DNA of 32,713 bases from Fimenecus sp045578245 (GCA_045578245.1 JAZNJX010000102.1:1-32713); one strand, 5' to 3'. Shown: positions 1 to 8,194, counted from the first letter of the stretch. The notes: generated by a model from the letters alone, not told the origin. A program made the numbers and translations.

Positions 1-512
1 GGCTGACCTTTTGTGAATACATGAAGATAATATTCATCAACTTCAGGCACATATTCCCAAGCACCACCTTCAAATGTTGACATCCAGTTGTTCGGTGGTT
101 TTTTACCATTTTTACCCTTACCTTTTCTCCAGATATAATAATCGTGGTATGGATTGTCTACACTCTTACAAGCCTCTTTAAACCAATGACGCTCAGTTGA
201 AGTGTGATTGACATCAAGGTCCATAAACACTTTCATTTCACGGTCGTGACAACCCTTAAGCACTTTTTTGAATGTTTCCATATCACCATATTCAGGATTA
301 ATGTCCATATAGTCAGCAATATCGTAACCATAGTCAGCGTTAGGTGATTTGAAAAGTGGTGAGAACCAGATAGCATCAATTCCGATTGACTTGATGTAAT
401 CAAGCTTTTCATAAATGCCCTCAAGATCACCGATACCGTCACCATTTGAGTCCTTGAAACTTCTTGGCCAAATCTGGTAAACTACCATTTCTTTATACCA
501 GGTTTTTTTCAT
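1..512 (-). CDS. GH13 alpha-glucosidase / oligo-1,6-glucosidase, N-terminal part (runs off left edge)
   Basis: Only the first 170 codons are in the window; the C-terminal part lies beyond position 1. The protein opens with the GH13 signature of the oligo-1,6-glucosidase type: YQIWPRSFKDSNGDGIGDL at residues 12-30 (start of the TIM barrel with the Asp-rich calcium loop), GYDIADY at 62-68, and conserved region I as DLDVNHTS at 98-105. Most relatives read DLVVNHTS there, so the third residue is unusual. No signal peptide is present, so it should act in the cytoplasm on imported alpha-glucosides such as isomaltose or dextrins. The ATG at 512 follows AGGGGTG. A promoter (TATACT at 555-560) lies just upstream, overlapping a heptamer repeat. 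Catalytic Asp and Glu of regions II and III are outside the window, so exact specificity (alpha-1,6, alpha-1,4 or trehalose-6-phosphate) cannot be told. Confidence 0.9.
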   Translation of the reverse strand, partial: MKKTWYKEMVVYQIWPRSFKDSNGDGIGDLEGIYEKLDYIKSIGIDAIWFSPLFKSPNADYGYDIADYMDINPEYGDMETFKKVLKGCHDREMKVFMDLDVNHTSTERHWFKEACKSVDNPYHDYYIWRKGKGKNGKKPPNNWMSTFEGGAWEYVPEVDEYYLHVFTKGQ

Positions 513-554
513 AAATTATAACACCCCTATTTGTTATAGAATATACACAGATTT

Positions 555-583
555 AGTATAGCATATAAATTGCAAAATGCAAA
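555..583 (-). promoter_or_regulatory. Putative promoter of the GH13 gene
   Basis: On the minus strand a -10 box TATACT (555-560) is preceded after 17 bp by TTTGCA (578-583), a 4/6 match to the -35 consensus. The -35 falls inside the heptamer repeat at 572-599. Placement is about 40 bp upstream of the GH13 ATG. Prediction from sequence only. Confidence 0.45.
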
Positions 584-599
584 GTACAAAGTGCAAAAT
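572..599. repeat. Heptamer tandem repeat, four units
   Basis: Four contiguous 7-bp units read GCAAAAT, GCAAAGT, ACAAAGT, GCAAAAT on the plus strand. They lie between the rubredoxin terminator and the GH13 gene and overlap the proposed -35 region. Short repeats of this kind can change copy number by slippage. Confidence 0.7.
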
Positions 600-601
600 A
601 A

Positions 602-636
602 TAAAAAAATAAGGGACGATTTTTTCTCATCCCTTA
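602..636 (-). terminator. Rho-independent terminator of the rubredoxin gene
   Basis: Read on the minus strand, TAAGGGATGA (636-627) pairs with TCGTCCCTTA (619-610) with one mismatch around an A-rich 7-nt loop, followed by seven T residues. It starts 25 bp after the rubredoxin stop codon. Confidence 0.8.
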
Positions 637-660
637 CATAATAGAATTTGGAAATAGATT

Positions 661-819
661 TTATTCTTCTTTAGCGAATTGTTCCTTGCCTACATGGCAC
701 AAAGGACACTCGAAATTATCGGGTAATTCCTCAAATTTTGTACCTGGAGTAATATCCATTTCAGGACACCCTGCATTTTCGTCATACATCCAGCCACAGA
801 CTTCACAAACATAAACCAT
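661..819 (-). CDS. Rubredoxin
   Basis: A 52-residue protein with the full rubredoxin fold signature. CxxC pairs at C5/C8 (CEVCGWMYDE) and C38/C41 (CPLCH) would hold a single Fe(SCys)4 centre, and PGTKFEELPDNFECP at residues 25-39 is the classic hydrophobic-core and linker segment. It is a soluble one-electron carrier; in anaerobic Clostridia rubredoxins typically feed oxygen- or peroxide-reducing enzymes. Two departures from the usual pattern are visible: an additional cysteine at C18 in the loop after the first pair, and His in place of Gly after the second pair. A strong GAGGTG precedes the ATG at 819. It appears monocistronic with its own terminator; no redox partner is encoded next to it. 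Confidence 0.95.
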   Translation of the reverse strand: MVYVCEVCGWMYDENAGCPEMDITPGTKFEELPDNFECPLCHVGKEQFAKEE

Positions 820-934
820 AAAAACACCTCATTTGAAATTTTTAATAGTTTACGCAAAAATGAGTTTTATATGTAAAAACTATTTTTTCATTTCACAAAT
901 TGGAGTTTATAGAACAAAACAACTAATTGGGTAG

Positions 935-1020
935 GTCATTCTGAGCGTAAGCGAAGAATCTATACCAAAGTAATATATCAACCTACAGAGATTCTTCGTC
1001 ACTTCGTTCCTCAGAATGAC
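935..1020. repeat. 86-bp palindromic interspersed repeat (REP/MITE-like)
   Basis: The left arm starts GTCATTCTGAGCG (935) and the right arm ends CCTCAGAATGAC (1020). The arms are near-perfect inverted copies of about 27-32 bp, including an internal GAAGAATCT/AGATTCTTC part, separated by about 27 bp of AT-rich sequence. Palindromes beginning GTCATTCTGAG are familiar to me from intergenic regions of many gut Firmicutes, but I cannot count copies here. It lies downstream of the EEP-family gene and could fold as a long RNA hairpin and terminate its transcript. Confidence 0.75.
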
Positions 1021-1051
1021 ACAAACCAAATTAATCCCGATAATTTATAAT

Positions 1052-1978
1052 TCACATCTCAACTTCTGCCGTTATCATAAAGTGGTCGGACACAAATGAC
1101 TTATCCATTTTTTGGTCATAAACTTTATAATTACTGATTTTTGCTGTTTTATCAGTGAAAATAAAATCAATCGGTGGCTCATCATTTACTCTGCCCCAAC
1201 CGTGGTATGTATTTGTATTGTTGCCATTTTCCACTGTATCACTTGCCTTTACAAAGCCTTTTTCTTCAAGCGCTTTGATTGCAAGACCATCAGGGAATTG
1301 GTTAAAGTCGCCTGTTATTACAGTTGTGATTTCGTCATATTTCGCCTTGATTTCCTCTGCTTTTTCTGCAATAAGATTTCCGCCTAAATTCTGTGCCTCG
1401 GTGCTTACGTGGTCAAGATGAGTGTTGAGATGAGCCAATAACTTTCCTGTATTTTTATTCATGAGCACAACAAATGAGCAGATTCTGTAACAAGCAGCTT
1501 CGTCGAATTTTGACTCTTTTTCAGGGGTAAGAGAAATCCAGAAAGTGTCACTTTCAACAAGCTCAAACTTATCTTTAAGATAGAAAATGCCACTCATTTC
1601 TGAGGTTTCTTCCTTTTCGTCACCACCACGTTTAACACCATAGTAGTCATATTGTGGCAAAAGTTCTTTCATTTTCCCCTGCCATATACTGTTAAGCTCC
1701 TGCACCCCCAAAACATCGGGTAAAACATTATTAATCTGCTGTGCAAAAAGATTAGCACGACGAGTAGTGTAAGTACCCTCAATAAAACTTCCCCAAGGTG
1801 AAGCTGTATTATAACTTGCAACCAGAATTTTATCATTATTATTTATTCTTTCGTCGGCTGATTTTATCTCCACCTTTGGATTCATTGGAAATGTTGCAAA
1901 AAACACACCCGTAGCAATACCTAATGCAGACACCAACGCAATGGAAGAAATAACTATTGCCTTAACTTTTTTGTTCAT
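1052..1978 (-). CDS. Endonuclease/exonuclease/phosphatase-family protein, membrane-anchored
   Basis: 308 residues. An N-terminal hydrophobic segment at about residues 6-30 acts as an uncleaved anchor or signal peptide, so the catalytic domain should face outward. The domain has the EEP metallo-phosphoesterase motifs in order: VASYNTA near 53-59, the metal-binding QE at Q93/E94 (VLGVQELN), LNTHLDHVS near 185-193, TGDFNQFPD with D224/N226, and the C-terminal SDH at 297-299. All catalytic positions are intact, so a Mg2+-dependent nuclease, sphingomyelinase-like or sugar/lipid phosphatase activity is possible; substrate cannot be assigned. AAAGGGATGG precedes the ATG. It stands alone between rubredoxin and the divergent trkA operon. 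Confidence 0.85.
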   Translation of the reverse strand: MNKKVKAIVISSIALVSALGIATGVFFATFPMNPKVEIKSADERINNNDKILVASYNTASPWGSFIEGTYTTRRANLFAQQINNVLPDVLGVQELNSIWQGKMKELLPQYDYYGVKRGGDEKEETSEMSGIFYLKDKFELVESDTFWISLTPEKESKFDEAACYRICSFVVLMNKNTGKLLAHLNTHLDHVSTEAQNLGGNLIAEKAEEIKAKYDEITTVITGDFNQFPDGLAIKALEEKGFVKASDTVENGNNTNTYHGWGRVNDEPPIDFIFTDKTAKISNYKVYDQKMDKSFVSDHFMITAEVEM

Positions 1979-2007
1979 AAAACCATCCCTTTTGATTTGT
2001 TAATTAT

Positions 2008-2036
2008 AATTTAACATAAAAATAAAGTGTGGTCAA
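2008..2036 (-). promoter_or_regulatory. Putative promoter of the EEP-family gene
   Basis: Minus strand TTGACC (2036-2031), 17-bp spacer, TAAATT (2013-2008); an overlapping TATAAT-like box follows a few bases downstream. Located 30 bp before the start codon. Confidence 0.5.
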
Positions 2037-2041
2037 CTGTA

Positions 2042-2070
2042 TTGTAAATCGTATTGTTTTGTGGTAATAT
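2042..2070 (+). promoter_or_regulatory. Putative promoter of the trkA-trkH-alr operon
   Basis: TTGTAA (2042-2047), 17-bp spacer, TAATAT (2065-2070). Both boxes are only partial consensus matches, but the position 43 bp upstream of trkA fits. Confidence 0.35.
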
Positions 2071-2113
2071 ATGAATTGGTATATTTTAAATTTTTATATT
2101 TCGGAGAAATATT

Positions 2114-3472
2114 ATGAATATTGTAATCGTTGGTGACGGAAAGGTTGGCGCAACACTTGTTGAACACCTTTCAATGGAGGACCACAACATTGTTGTTATC
2201 GACCGTAATCAGAAAGTCGTTGAGCAAATAGTAAACTCATATGATGTTATGGGTATTTGTGGAAACGGCGCAAGTTATGAGGTGCAGGTTGAAGCAGGTG
2301 TTGCTGATTCACACCTTTTTATTGCTGCAACTTCATCTGACGAATTGAATATCCTTTGTTGCCTTATGGCTAAAAAAGTTGGTACTCAACACACAGTAGC
2401 AAGAGTTAGAAACCCTGATTATCTTAAACAGATTCCTTTCTTTAAGGATGAATTGGGACTCAGCCTCATTGTCAACCCTGAGTTTGATGCAGCCAACGAA
2501 ATTGCAAAGGTATTGCGTTTCCCAAACGCTACCAATATTGAAACATTCTATCGTGGACTTGTTGACCTTGCTGAAATCAAGCTTGATGCGGGAAATCCAT
2601 TGTGTAATATGAAGATTATGGATATTTTCAAGGCTTTCAACACACGAATTCTTATCTGTGCTGTTCAACGTAAAAACGAAGTTATTATCCCTCGTGGTGA
2701 TTTCGTTCTTCAGGCTGGTGACAGAATTCATATTACTGCTCCTCGTGGTGTACTTGTAAGCTTTATGAAAAAACTAAAAATTTACAAGCATCGCACAAAG
2801 GATATTATGATTATCGGCGGTGGCAAAATGGGCTATTATCTTGCTCGTCAGCTTTGCAGTACGGGCGGATACAATGTAAAAATTATTGAAAACGATATGG
2901 ACCGTTGCGAAAAGCTTTGCGAGCTTCTTCCCGAGGCAAATATCATTCATGGTGACGGTACTGACCGTGCAGTTTTACTTGAGCAGGGCCTTGACGGTCA
3001 GGACGCATTTGTAGCCCTTACCACCATTGACGAAGAAAATATTATCTCTGCAATGTACGCCTCATCTCTCGGCATCAGCAAGACTGTTGCAAAGGTTAAT
3101 CGTGTTTCTTACGAGGTTCTTGAAAGTATCGGTATGGACAGTGCTTTCTCATCAAAAGCAATCGCAGCAAACAGAATCATTGCATATGTCCGTGCTTTAG
3201 AAAACTCAGGTGAAGAATCAAGCGTGCAGACTCTTTATAAGCTTGTCGGCGGGCAGGTTGAAGCACTTGAATTCAAAATAAACACAGATTTCTGGGGCGT
3301 TGGCGTTCCGCTTAAGGACTTGAAAATCAAAAGCGAATCACTTATCTCCTGCATAATCAGAAATCACAAGGTGATTTTCCCCGGCGGTAATGACAGCATT
3401 GAATTAGGCGACAGTATTGTGGTTGTTACAAAGAGCAATCATATCAGCAGTATTAACGAAATTTTTGAGTAA
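2114..3472 (+). CDS. trkA: Trk potassium uptake system regulatory subunit TrkA
   Basis: 452 residues, close to the roughly 458 of E. coli TrkA. It is a tandem protein: RCK_N 1 with the nucleotide-binding loop GDGKVG at residues 7-12 followed by the acidic NIVVIDRN strand, RCK_C 1, then RCK_N 2 with GGGKMG at about 234-239, and RCK_C 2 ending near residue 450. TrkA is the cytoplasmic ring that binds NAD(H)/ATP and gates the TrkH channel. Its partner trkH begins 11 bp downstream, and alr abuts trkH, so the three genes are almost certainly co-transcribed. The ATG at 2114 follows CGGAGAA. Both Rossmann loops look intact. Confidence 0.96.
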   Translation: MNIVIVGDGKVGATLVEHLSMEDHNIVVIDRNQKVVEQIVNSYDVMGICGNGASYEVQVEAGVADSHLFIAATSSDELNILCCLMAKKVGTQHTVARVRNPDYLKQIPFFKDELGLSLIVNPEFDAANEIAKVLRFPNATNIETFYRGLVDLAEIKLDAGNPLCNMKIMDIFKAFNTRILICAVQRKNEVIIPRGDFVLQAGDRIHITAPRGVLVSFMKKLKIYKHRTKDIMIIGGGKMGYYLARQLCSTGGYNVKIIENDMDRCEKLCELLPEANIIHGDGTDRAVLLEQGLDGQDAFVALTTIDEENIISAMYASSLGISKTVAKVNRVSYEVLESIGMDSAFSSKAIAANRIIAYVRALENSGEESSVQTLYKLVGGQVEALEFKINTDFWGVGVPLKDLKIKSESLISCIIRNHKVIFPGGNDSIELGDSIVVVTKSNHISSINEIFE

Positions 3473-3483
3473 GGCGAAAATAA

Positions 3484-4929
3484 ATGAATTATAAAATGGT
3501 GCTAAAAACCGTAGGCAGACTTTTGTGGGCAGAAGCCGCATTTCTCTGCTTACCCTTATTGGTTTCTTTATACTATAAAGAAAATCTTTTTCATATTTAT
3601 TTAATAGTAATCGGGCTTTTGCTGGGCTCAGGCGCAATTATGAACCTGCCCAAACCCGAAAAACGCACAATCTATGCCCGCGAAGGCTTTGCAATTGTGT
3701 CACTTTCGTGGATAATACTTTCATTCTTCGGTGCGTTACCCTTTGTTTTTTCAGGTGCAATACCATCAATTATTGATGCTTTGTTTGAAACAGTTTCAGG
3801 CTTTACAACAACGGGTTCTTCTATTCTCACTGATATTGAGTCCTTGCCAAAAAGTATGCTTTTCTGGCGCGCTTTTACGCATTGGATTGGCGGTATGGGT
3901 ATTATCGTTTTTGTGCTTGCGTTCTTGCCGCAAAAGGATATGCAGTCAATGCACATTATGCGTGCAGAGGTCCCCGGCCCAAGCGTTGGCAAATTAGTTT
4001 CTAAAACAATGGTAACCGCCCGCATACTTTATCTCATATATGCATTTATGACCATCGCTGAGGTTGTTGCTCTTCTTTTATGTGACCTACCGTTTTTTGA
4101 CAGCGTTACAACTGCTTTCGCAACGGCAGGCACGGGCGGATTTTCAATCAAAAACGCAAGTATTGCCGCATATAATAATTTAGGTGCAGAAATTGTTATT
4201 TCTGTGTTTATGCTTTTATTCGGCGTAAACTTTAATCTTTTTTATCTTTTCATCATCAAACAGTTCAAGCGTGTTTTTAAAAGTGAAGAATTATGGGTTT
4301 ATCTTGGAATTGTCGCATTAAGCATAGGAATTATTGCAGTTGATATTATGCCCCTTGTTGATTCTTTTGGCGAAGCACTTCGCCAATCAGGGTTCCAGGT
4401 TGCATCAATTATAACTACTACAGGCTTTGTAACTGCCGATTTCAACACTTGGCCCACCCTTTCACAATTTGTAATTATTCTGCTTATGTTTGTAGGCGCC
4501 TGTGCAGGTTCAACCGGCGGCGGACTTAAAGTGGGCAGAGTGATTATCCTTGTAAAATCAGGTGTTCGCGAACTTCAACGCGCAATTAATCCTCGCAAAG
4601 TTAAATCAATAAGGCTTGACGGTCAGGTTCTTGAAAAAAGCACTTCAAATGCCGCTTGCGTATATTTTCTTATCTATATACTTCTAATAGCAGCATCCAC
4701 TTTTATCGTTTCATTAAACAAATTTGATATTACAACCACCATAACCGCTGTAATCACCTGTATAAACAATGTGGGGCCCGGTCTTGCGGGGGTAGGCCCT
4801 ATAGAAAATTTTGCTGATTTTTCGGTTCTTTCAAAGCTTGTTCTTATGGCAGATATGCTCATAGGCCGTCTTGAAATATTCCCGATGATTATTTTATTCT
4901 TACCCAACACATGGAAGAAGAGTGCTTAA
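3484..4929 (+). CDS. trkH: Trk potassium uptake transmembrane subunit TrkH
   Basis: 481 residues, a superfamily-of-K+-transporter protein with four M1-P-M2 units. Pore loops are visible in order: SGFTTTGSS near 105-113, ATAGTGGFS near 213-221, TTTGFVTADF near 309-318 and NNVGPGLAGVG near 427-437. Each carries the expected filter glycine. The sequence GACAGSTGGGLKVGR (around 338-352) corresponds to the intramembrane loop that controls gating in TrkH. The protein forms the K+-conducting dimer that sits on the TrkA ring. AAGGCG precedes the ATG. The stop codon TAA is followed immediately by the ATG of alr, with no intervening base. Confidence 0.95.
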   Translation: MNYKMVLKTVGRLLWAEAAFLCLPLLVSLYYKENLFHIYLIVIGLLLGSGAIMNLPKPEKRTIYAREGFAIVSLSWIILSFFGALPFVFSGAIPSIIDALFETVSGFTTTGSSILTDIESLPKSMLFWRAFTHWIGGMGIIVFVLAFLPQKDMQSMHIMRAEVPGPSVGKLVSKTMVTARILYLIYAFMTIAEVVALLLCDLPFFDSVTTAFATAGTGGFSIKNASIAAYNNLGAEIVISVFMLLFGVNFNLFYLFIIKQFKRVFKSEELWVYLGIVALSIGIIAVDIMPLVDSFGEALRQSGFQVASIITTTGFVTADFNTWPTLSQFVIILLMFVGACAGSTGGGLKVGRVIILVKSGVRELQRAINPRKVKSIRLDGQVLEKSTSNAACVYFLIYILLIAASTFIVSLNKFDITTTITAVITCINNVGPGLAGVGPIENFADFSVLSKLVLMADMLIGRLEIFPMIILFLPNTWKKSA

Positions 4930-6063
4930 ATGTTACCAAAAAGAGTTTATGCAAAAGTAAATCTTGACAACATACAAAAGAATATTGAAAAACTTAAAGC
5001 AAGGCTACCCGAAGACACCGAGCTTATGGGTATTGTTAAAGCAAATGCTTACGGCCATGGCTCAATTACCGTTACTAATTTCCTTGAAGAAATCGGAATT
5101 TCCCGTTTTGGTGTTGCGTCAGTTGATGAAGCACTCGAGCTTAAATACAACGGTGTTTGCGGCTCAATTCTTGTGCTTGGCGAGCTTTTTAAAGAAAATG
5201 CCCTTCGCGCAATTGCAAATGGCGTTGAATGTACGGTTGCAAACCTCGAAACCGCTAAAAATCTTTCTGCCGTTGCAGTAAATAGTGGCAAAACTGCAAA
5301 AATCCATATCAAAATTGATACGGGAATGGGCAGAATTGGTTTTCAGACAACCGCAGAAAGCCTTGAAGAAATCAAAATGATTTTCTCGCTACCTGGTATT
5401 GAGGTTGTGGCGATGTTCACACATTTTGCTTGTGCTGACTGTGCTGACAAGACATCAGCTCAAACACAGAAATGCAATTTCCTTGATTTTACTGATAAGC
5501 TTTTAGCAAACGGCTATAAGTTCAAGCGTCATATGTACAACAGCGCGGCTTCAATGGAAATGAACGGATATTCAGGAGAAATTGTCCGTTGCGGAATTAT
5601 GATGTACGGGCTTTATCCATCTGACGAAATGAATAAGGATTTCGGTCTTTTGCCCGCGATGGAATTAAAGAGCAGTATTTCATTTATAAAGAATGTTGGC
5701 AAGGATTTCACCGTAAGCTACGGCTCGACCTTTGTTTCAGATAAAGATATGAAAATCGCCACCGTGCCCGTCGGCTATGCTGACGGATATCCAAGATATT
5801 TGTCAAACAAGGGTGAAGTAATCGTAAACGGTGTGCGTTGCAAAATCATCGGAAAAATCTGTATGGACCAGTTTATGATTGATGTTTCAGCCGTGCCCGA
5901 CGCAAAGGTCGGCGACGAGGTAACGCTTATAGGTGTTGACGGCAACGAAGTAATCACCGTTGAAGATTTGTCAGACCCCGAATACCGCTTCAATTATGAA
6001 TTCTGCTGTCTGATTAATAAAAGAGTGCCGAGAATTTATGTAAGAAACGGCGAGATAATATAA
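4930..6063 (+). CDS. alr: Alanine racemase
   Basis: 377 residues, the normal length. It interconverts L- and D-alanine with pyridoxal phosphate, supplying D-Ala for peptidoglycan. The PLP lysine is K37 in IVKANAYGHG (35-44), the second catalytic residue is Y264 in SYGST, and the PLP-phosphate and substrate motifs are present (RCGIMMYGLYPS near 220-231, VPVGYADGYPR near 278-288, CMDQFMIDV). The ATG directly abuts the trkH stop codon and uses GGAAGAAG inside trkH, implying translational coupling. Linkage of a cell-wall amino-acid gene to K+ uptake is unusual and may reflect turgor and wall growth, or just operon drift. A hairpin terminator follows. Confidence 0.97.
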   Translation: MLPKRVYAKVNLDNIQKNIEKLKARLPEDTELMGIVKANAYGHGSITVTNFLEEIGISRFGVASVDEALELKYNGVCGSILVLGELFKENALRAIANGVECTVANLETAKNLSAVAVNSGKTAKIHIKIDTGMGRIGFQTTAESLEEIKMIFSLPGIEVVAMFTHFACADCADKTSAQTQKCNFLDFTDKLLANGYKFKRHMYNSAASMEMNGYSGEIVRCGIMMYGLYPSDEMNKDFGLLPAMELKSSISFIKNVGKDFTVSYGSTFVSDKDMKIATVPVGYADGYPRYLSNKGEVIVNGVRCKIIGKICMDQFMIDVSAVPDAKVGDEVTLIGVDGNEVITVEDLSDPEYRFNYEFCCLINKRVPRIYVRNGEII

Positions 6064-6067
6064 CATT

Positions 6068-6106
6068 AAAAACTGCGATGAGCTTTAACTCACCGCAGTT
6101 TTTTTA
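6068..6106. terminator. Bidirectional terminator between alr and ktrA
   Basis: A 14-bp stem with one mismatch (6069-6082 with 6089-6102), beginning AAAACTGCG and closing on a 6-nt loop, with A residues on the left and seven T residues on the right. It serves alr on the plus strand and overlaps the last codons of ktrA, so it probably also terminates the opposing transcript. Confidence 0.85.
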
Positions 6107-6754
6107 CTTTATTTTTTTGAGCTTGTTTGTGTCTGCAACAATAATCAGCTTCATATCTTCCGTCAAGGGCATTTCGGGATTTACATCAATTGAAACCTCG
6201 TCCTTTTTCTTGATTGCCACAACATTCATTGCATATTTTTTTCTCAGATTTAAATCTATGAGATTTTTACCAACCCAATCGGGTTTCACATCATATTCTA
6301 CCATCGAGATGTTTTCTGATAAATCAATAATGTCTACAAAATCTGAGCTTAAAAGATTTTTCGCAAGTCTTATTCCCGACTCCTGTTCGGGAATAACAAC
6401 CTTATCTGCACCCACACGACTTAAAATCTTCTGATGCATTTCATTGGCACATTTTACAATAACCATTGGCACGCCCGCCTCTTTACAGAGAGTAGTCGCC
6501 ATAACGCTTGCCTCAAGTCTTGAAGCCATTGCAATAATTACTATGTCCATATTCGAAATGCCAAGCTGTTCAATAACATCGCTGTCTGTTACATCGGCAC
6601 ATTTGCATACAGGTAATTCGTGCACCATATCATTAACTATATTTTCGTCAATATCAACCGCCAAAACCTCGGCACCGTTGGAAACAAGCTCTTTTGCCAC
6701 AGAGAGGCCGTATCTTCCCAAGCCGAAAACTGCATAATTTTTATTTATAGCCAT
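6104..6754 (-). CDS. ktrA: Ktr potassium uptake regulatory subunit KtrA
   Basis: 216 residues, the size of single-RCK KtrA/KtrC proteins (about 220) rather than double-length TrkA. RCK_N starts with the nucleotide loop GLGRYG (11-16) and acidic residues D34/D36 at the end of the next strand; a C-terminal RCK_C domain occupies about 135-213. It should form the octameric cytoplasmic ring gating KtrB through ATP/ADP or c-di-AMP binding. It follows ktrB after 12 bp with an AAGGAG Shine-Dalgarno that overlaps the ktrB stop codon, so translation is probably coupled. No pore protein other than ktrB is adjacent. Confidence 0.93.
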   Translation of the reverse strand: MAINKNYAVFGLGRYGLSVAKELVSNGAEVLAVDIDENIVNDMVHELPVCKCADVTDSDVIEQLGISNMDIVIIAMASRLEASVMATTLCKEAGVPMVIVKCANEMHQKILSRVGADKVVIPEQESGIRLAKNLLSSDFVDIIDLSENISMVEYDVKPDWVGKNLIDLNLRKKYAMNVVAIKKKDEVSIDVNPEMPLTEDMKLIIVADTNKLKKIK

Positions 6755-6766
6755 AATTACAACTCC

Positions 6767-8125
6767 TTACCCCACGCTTATATCCTCTGTGGGATTTTTT
6801 ATTATATTGGGACTTTCCTTTTTGATTTTAAATGCAATTGCCAATGAAATAGGGCCGACTCTGCCAAGATACATTGTTGTAATAATTATGAGCTTGCCCC
6901 AATTGTTCAGCATCGGTGTAAGATTCCTTGTAAGGCCTACTGTTGCCGTAGCGCTGACAGTTTCATAAATAATGTCAAGTGCCGAGGCATCAGTAACCGC
7001 TGAAAGCAAAACAGTCGATGTAAACATGATAATAAATGACATACAAATTACTGCTGCCGCCTTGCTTACCGCATAAGAGGGTATAGTTCTGTTAAACAAT
7101 GAAACCTCTCTTTTGTTTCGTATTGTACAAGCAGCGGAAGCTATAATCACCGCGAAGGTGACGGTCTTAATGCCACCCGCTGTACCCACAGGAGAACCGC
7201 CTATAAACATAAGTAATAATGATACTATAGAAGTTGAATTCATCAAATCCTGTTGTGGTATTGTTGCAAAGCCTGCAGTTCTTGTAGTTACTGATTGAAA
7301 GAACGACGCCTGAATTTTCTCAAACAGCGAATAATCTTTCATTGTAGCAGGATTATTATATTCAAAAAGAAAAACTGCAATTGTACCCGCAAAAATCAAT
7401 ATACCCGTTGTCCAAAGTGCAATTTTACTGTGCAAGGTAAGATTTCTTAATGACTTTATACTGAATTTTTTTGAATTTTTTATAACTCTTGCAAAATCCC
7501 ACCAGACAATATAACCAATACCGCCGAGAATAATCAGCACACAGGTTACGGCATTTATAACAGGATTTGTTGCATAATCACAAAGGCTGTTTTCTGAAAT
7601 AATGTCAATGCCTGCATTGCAAAAGGCTGAAATAGAAGTGAAAATCGAAATCCATACGCCCTTGAAGCCAAACTGTGGAACGAACACAACCATATATAAA
7701 AGAGCACCTATACCCTCAACAATAAAAGTACCGACAATCACTTTTTTCACGAACTTTATAAGTCCGGACAAGGTATTAAGGTTAAATGCGTCTTGAATGA
7801 GAATTCTGTCACCCAGACCCATTTTTTTGTTCAATGCAATCATAATGCCCGATGCGATAGTGATTACACCCAAGCCACCAATTTGAATAAGCACAAGGAT
7901 TACAGCCTGACCGAACACACTCCAGGTTGTCACCGTTGGCAATGTTACAAGGCCCGTAACGCAGGTAGCTGTTGTGGCAGTAAACAATGCATCTATATAT
8001 GGAATTGCCTTACCGTCAGCAGAGCTTATAGGTAAAGCGAGCAATATGCTTCCTACAAGTATGGTTACAAGAAAACTGAGCATTATAACCTGTACCGTTG
8101 AAAGAGCAAAACGCTTTTTCTTCAT
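6767..8125 (-). CDS. ktrB: Ktr potassium uptake transmembrane subunit KtrB
   Basis: 452 residues with the KtrB/Trk/HKT fold. Pore loops are TATCVTGLV near 52-60, SISAFCNAGID near 165-175, TTRTAGFAT, and SATATVGLT near the C-terminus; the TRTAGF form of loop 3 and the shorter length separate it from the TrkH at 3484. It should import K+, often Na+-dependently, with KtrA. Start choice: an upstream in-frame ATG at 8131 is only 1 nt from the GAGG Shine-Dalgarno, whereas the ATG at 8125 has 7-nt spacing, so 8125 is preferred. A TTGCTA-17-TATACT promoter lies upstream. Confidence 0.93.
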   Translation of the reverse strand: MKKKRFALSTVQVIMLSFLVTILVGSILLALPISSADGKAIPYIDALFTATTATCVTGLVTLPTVTTWSVFGQAVILVLIQIGGLGVITIASGIMIALNKKMGLGDRILIQDAFNLNTLSGLIKFVKKVIVGTFIVEGIGALLYMVVFVPQFGFKGVWISIFTSISAFCNAGIDIISENSLCDYATNPVINAVTCVLIILGGIGYIVWWDFARVIKNSKKFSIKSLRNLTLHSKIALWTTGILIFAGTIAVFLFEYNNPATMKDYSLFEKIQASFFQSVTTRTAGFATIPQQDLMNSTSIVSLLLMFIGGSPVGTAGGIKTVTFAVIIASAACTIRNKREVSLFNRTIPSYAVSKAAAVICMSFIIMFTSTVLLSAVTDASALDIIYETVSATATVGLTRNLTPMLNNWGKLIIITTMYLGRVGPISLAIAFKIKKESPNIIKNPTEDISVG

Positions 8126-8156
8126 ATTCATACCTCATAAAATTTATGCTTGTTTC

Positions 8157-8185
8157 AGTATAACACAAAAACGCTTATGTAGCAA
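8157..8185 (-). promoter_or_regulatory. Promoter of ktrBA
   Basis: Minus strand TTGCTA (8185-8180), 17-bp spacer, TATACT (8162-8157), ending 32 bp before the ktrB start. Good sigma-A match; no riboswitch-sized leader (for example a ydaO/c-di-AMP type) fits in the short leader. Confidence 0.7.
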
Positions 8186-8194
8186 CAAAAAATA

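Noticed and set aside
2333..2731. 132-residue minus-strand open frame inside trkA
   Set aside because: Antisense to trkA with no Shine-Dalgarno and no motif.
6078..6737. Plus-strand open frames opposite ktrA
   Set aside because: Antisense to ktrA, which has clear RCK motifs; the first would also begin inside the alr terminator hairpin.
8132..8190. Possible c-di-AMP (ydaO-type) riboswitch before ktrB
   Set aside because: The predicted leader between promoter and start is only about 25-30 nt, too short for such a structure.
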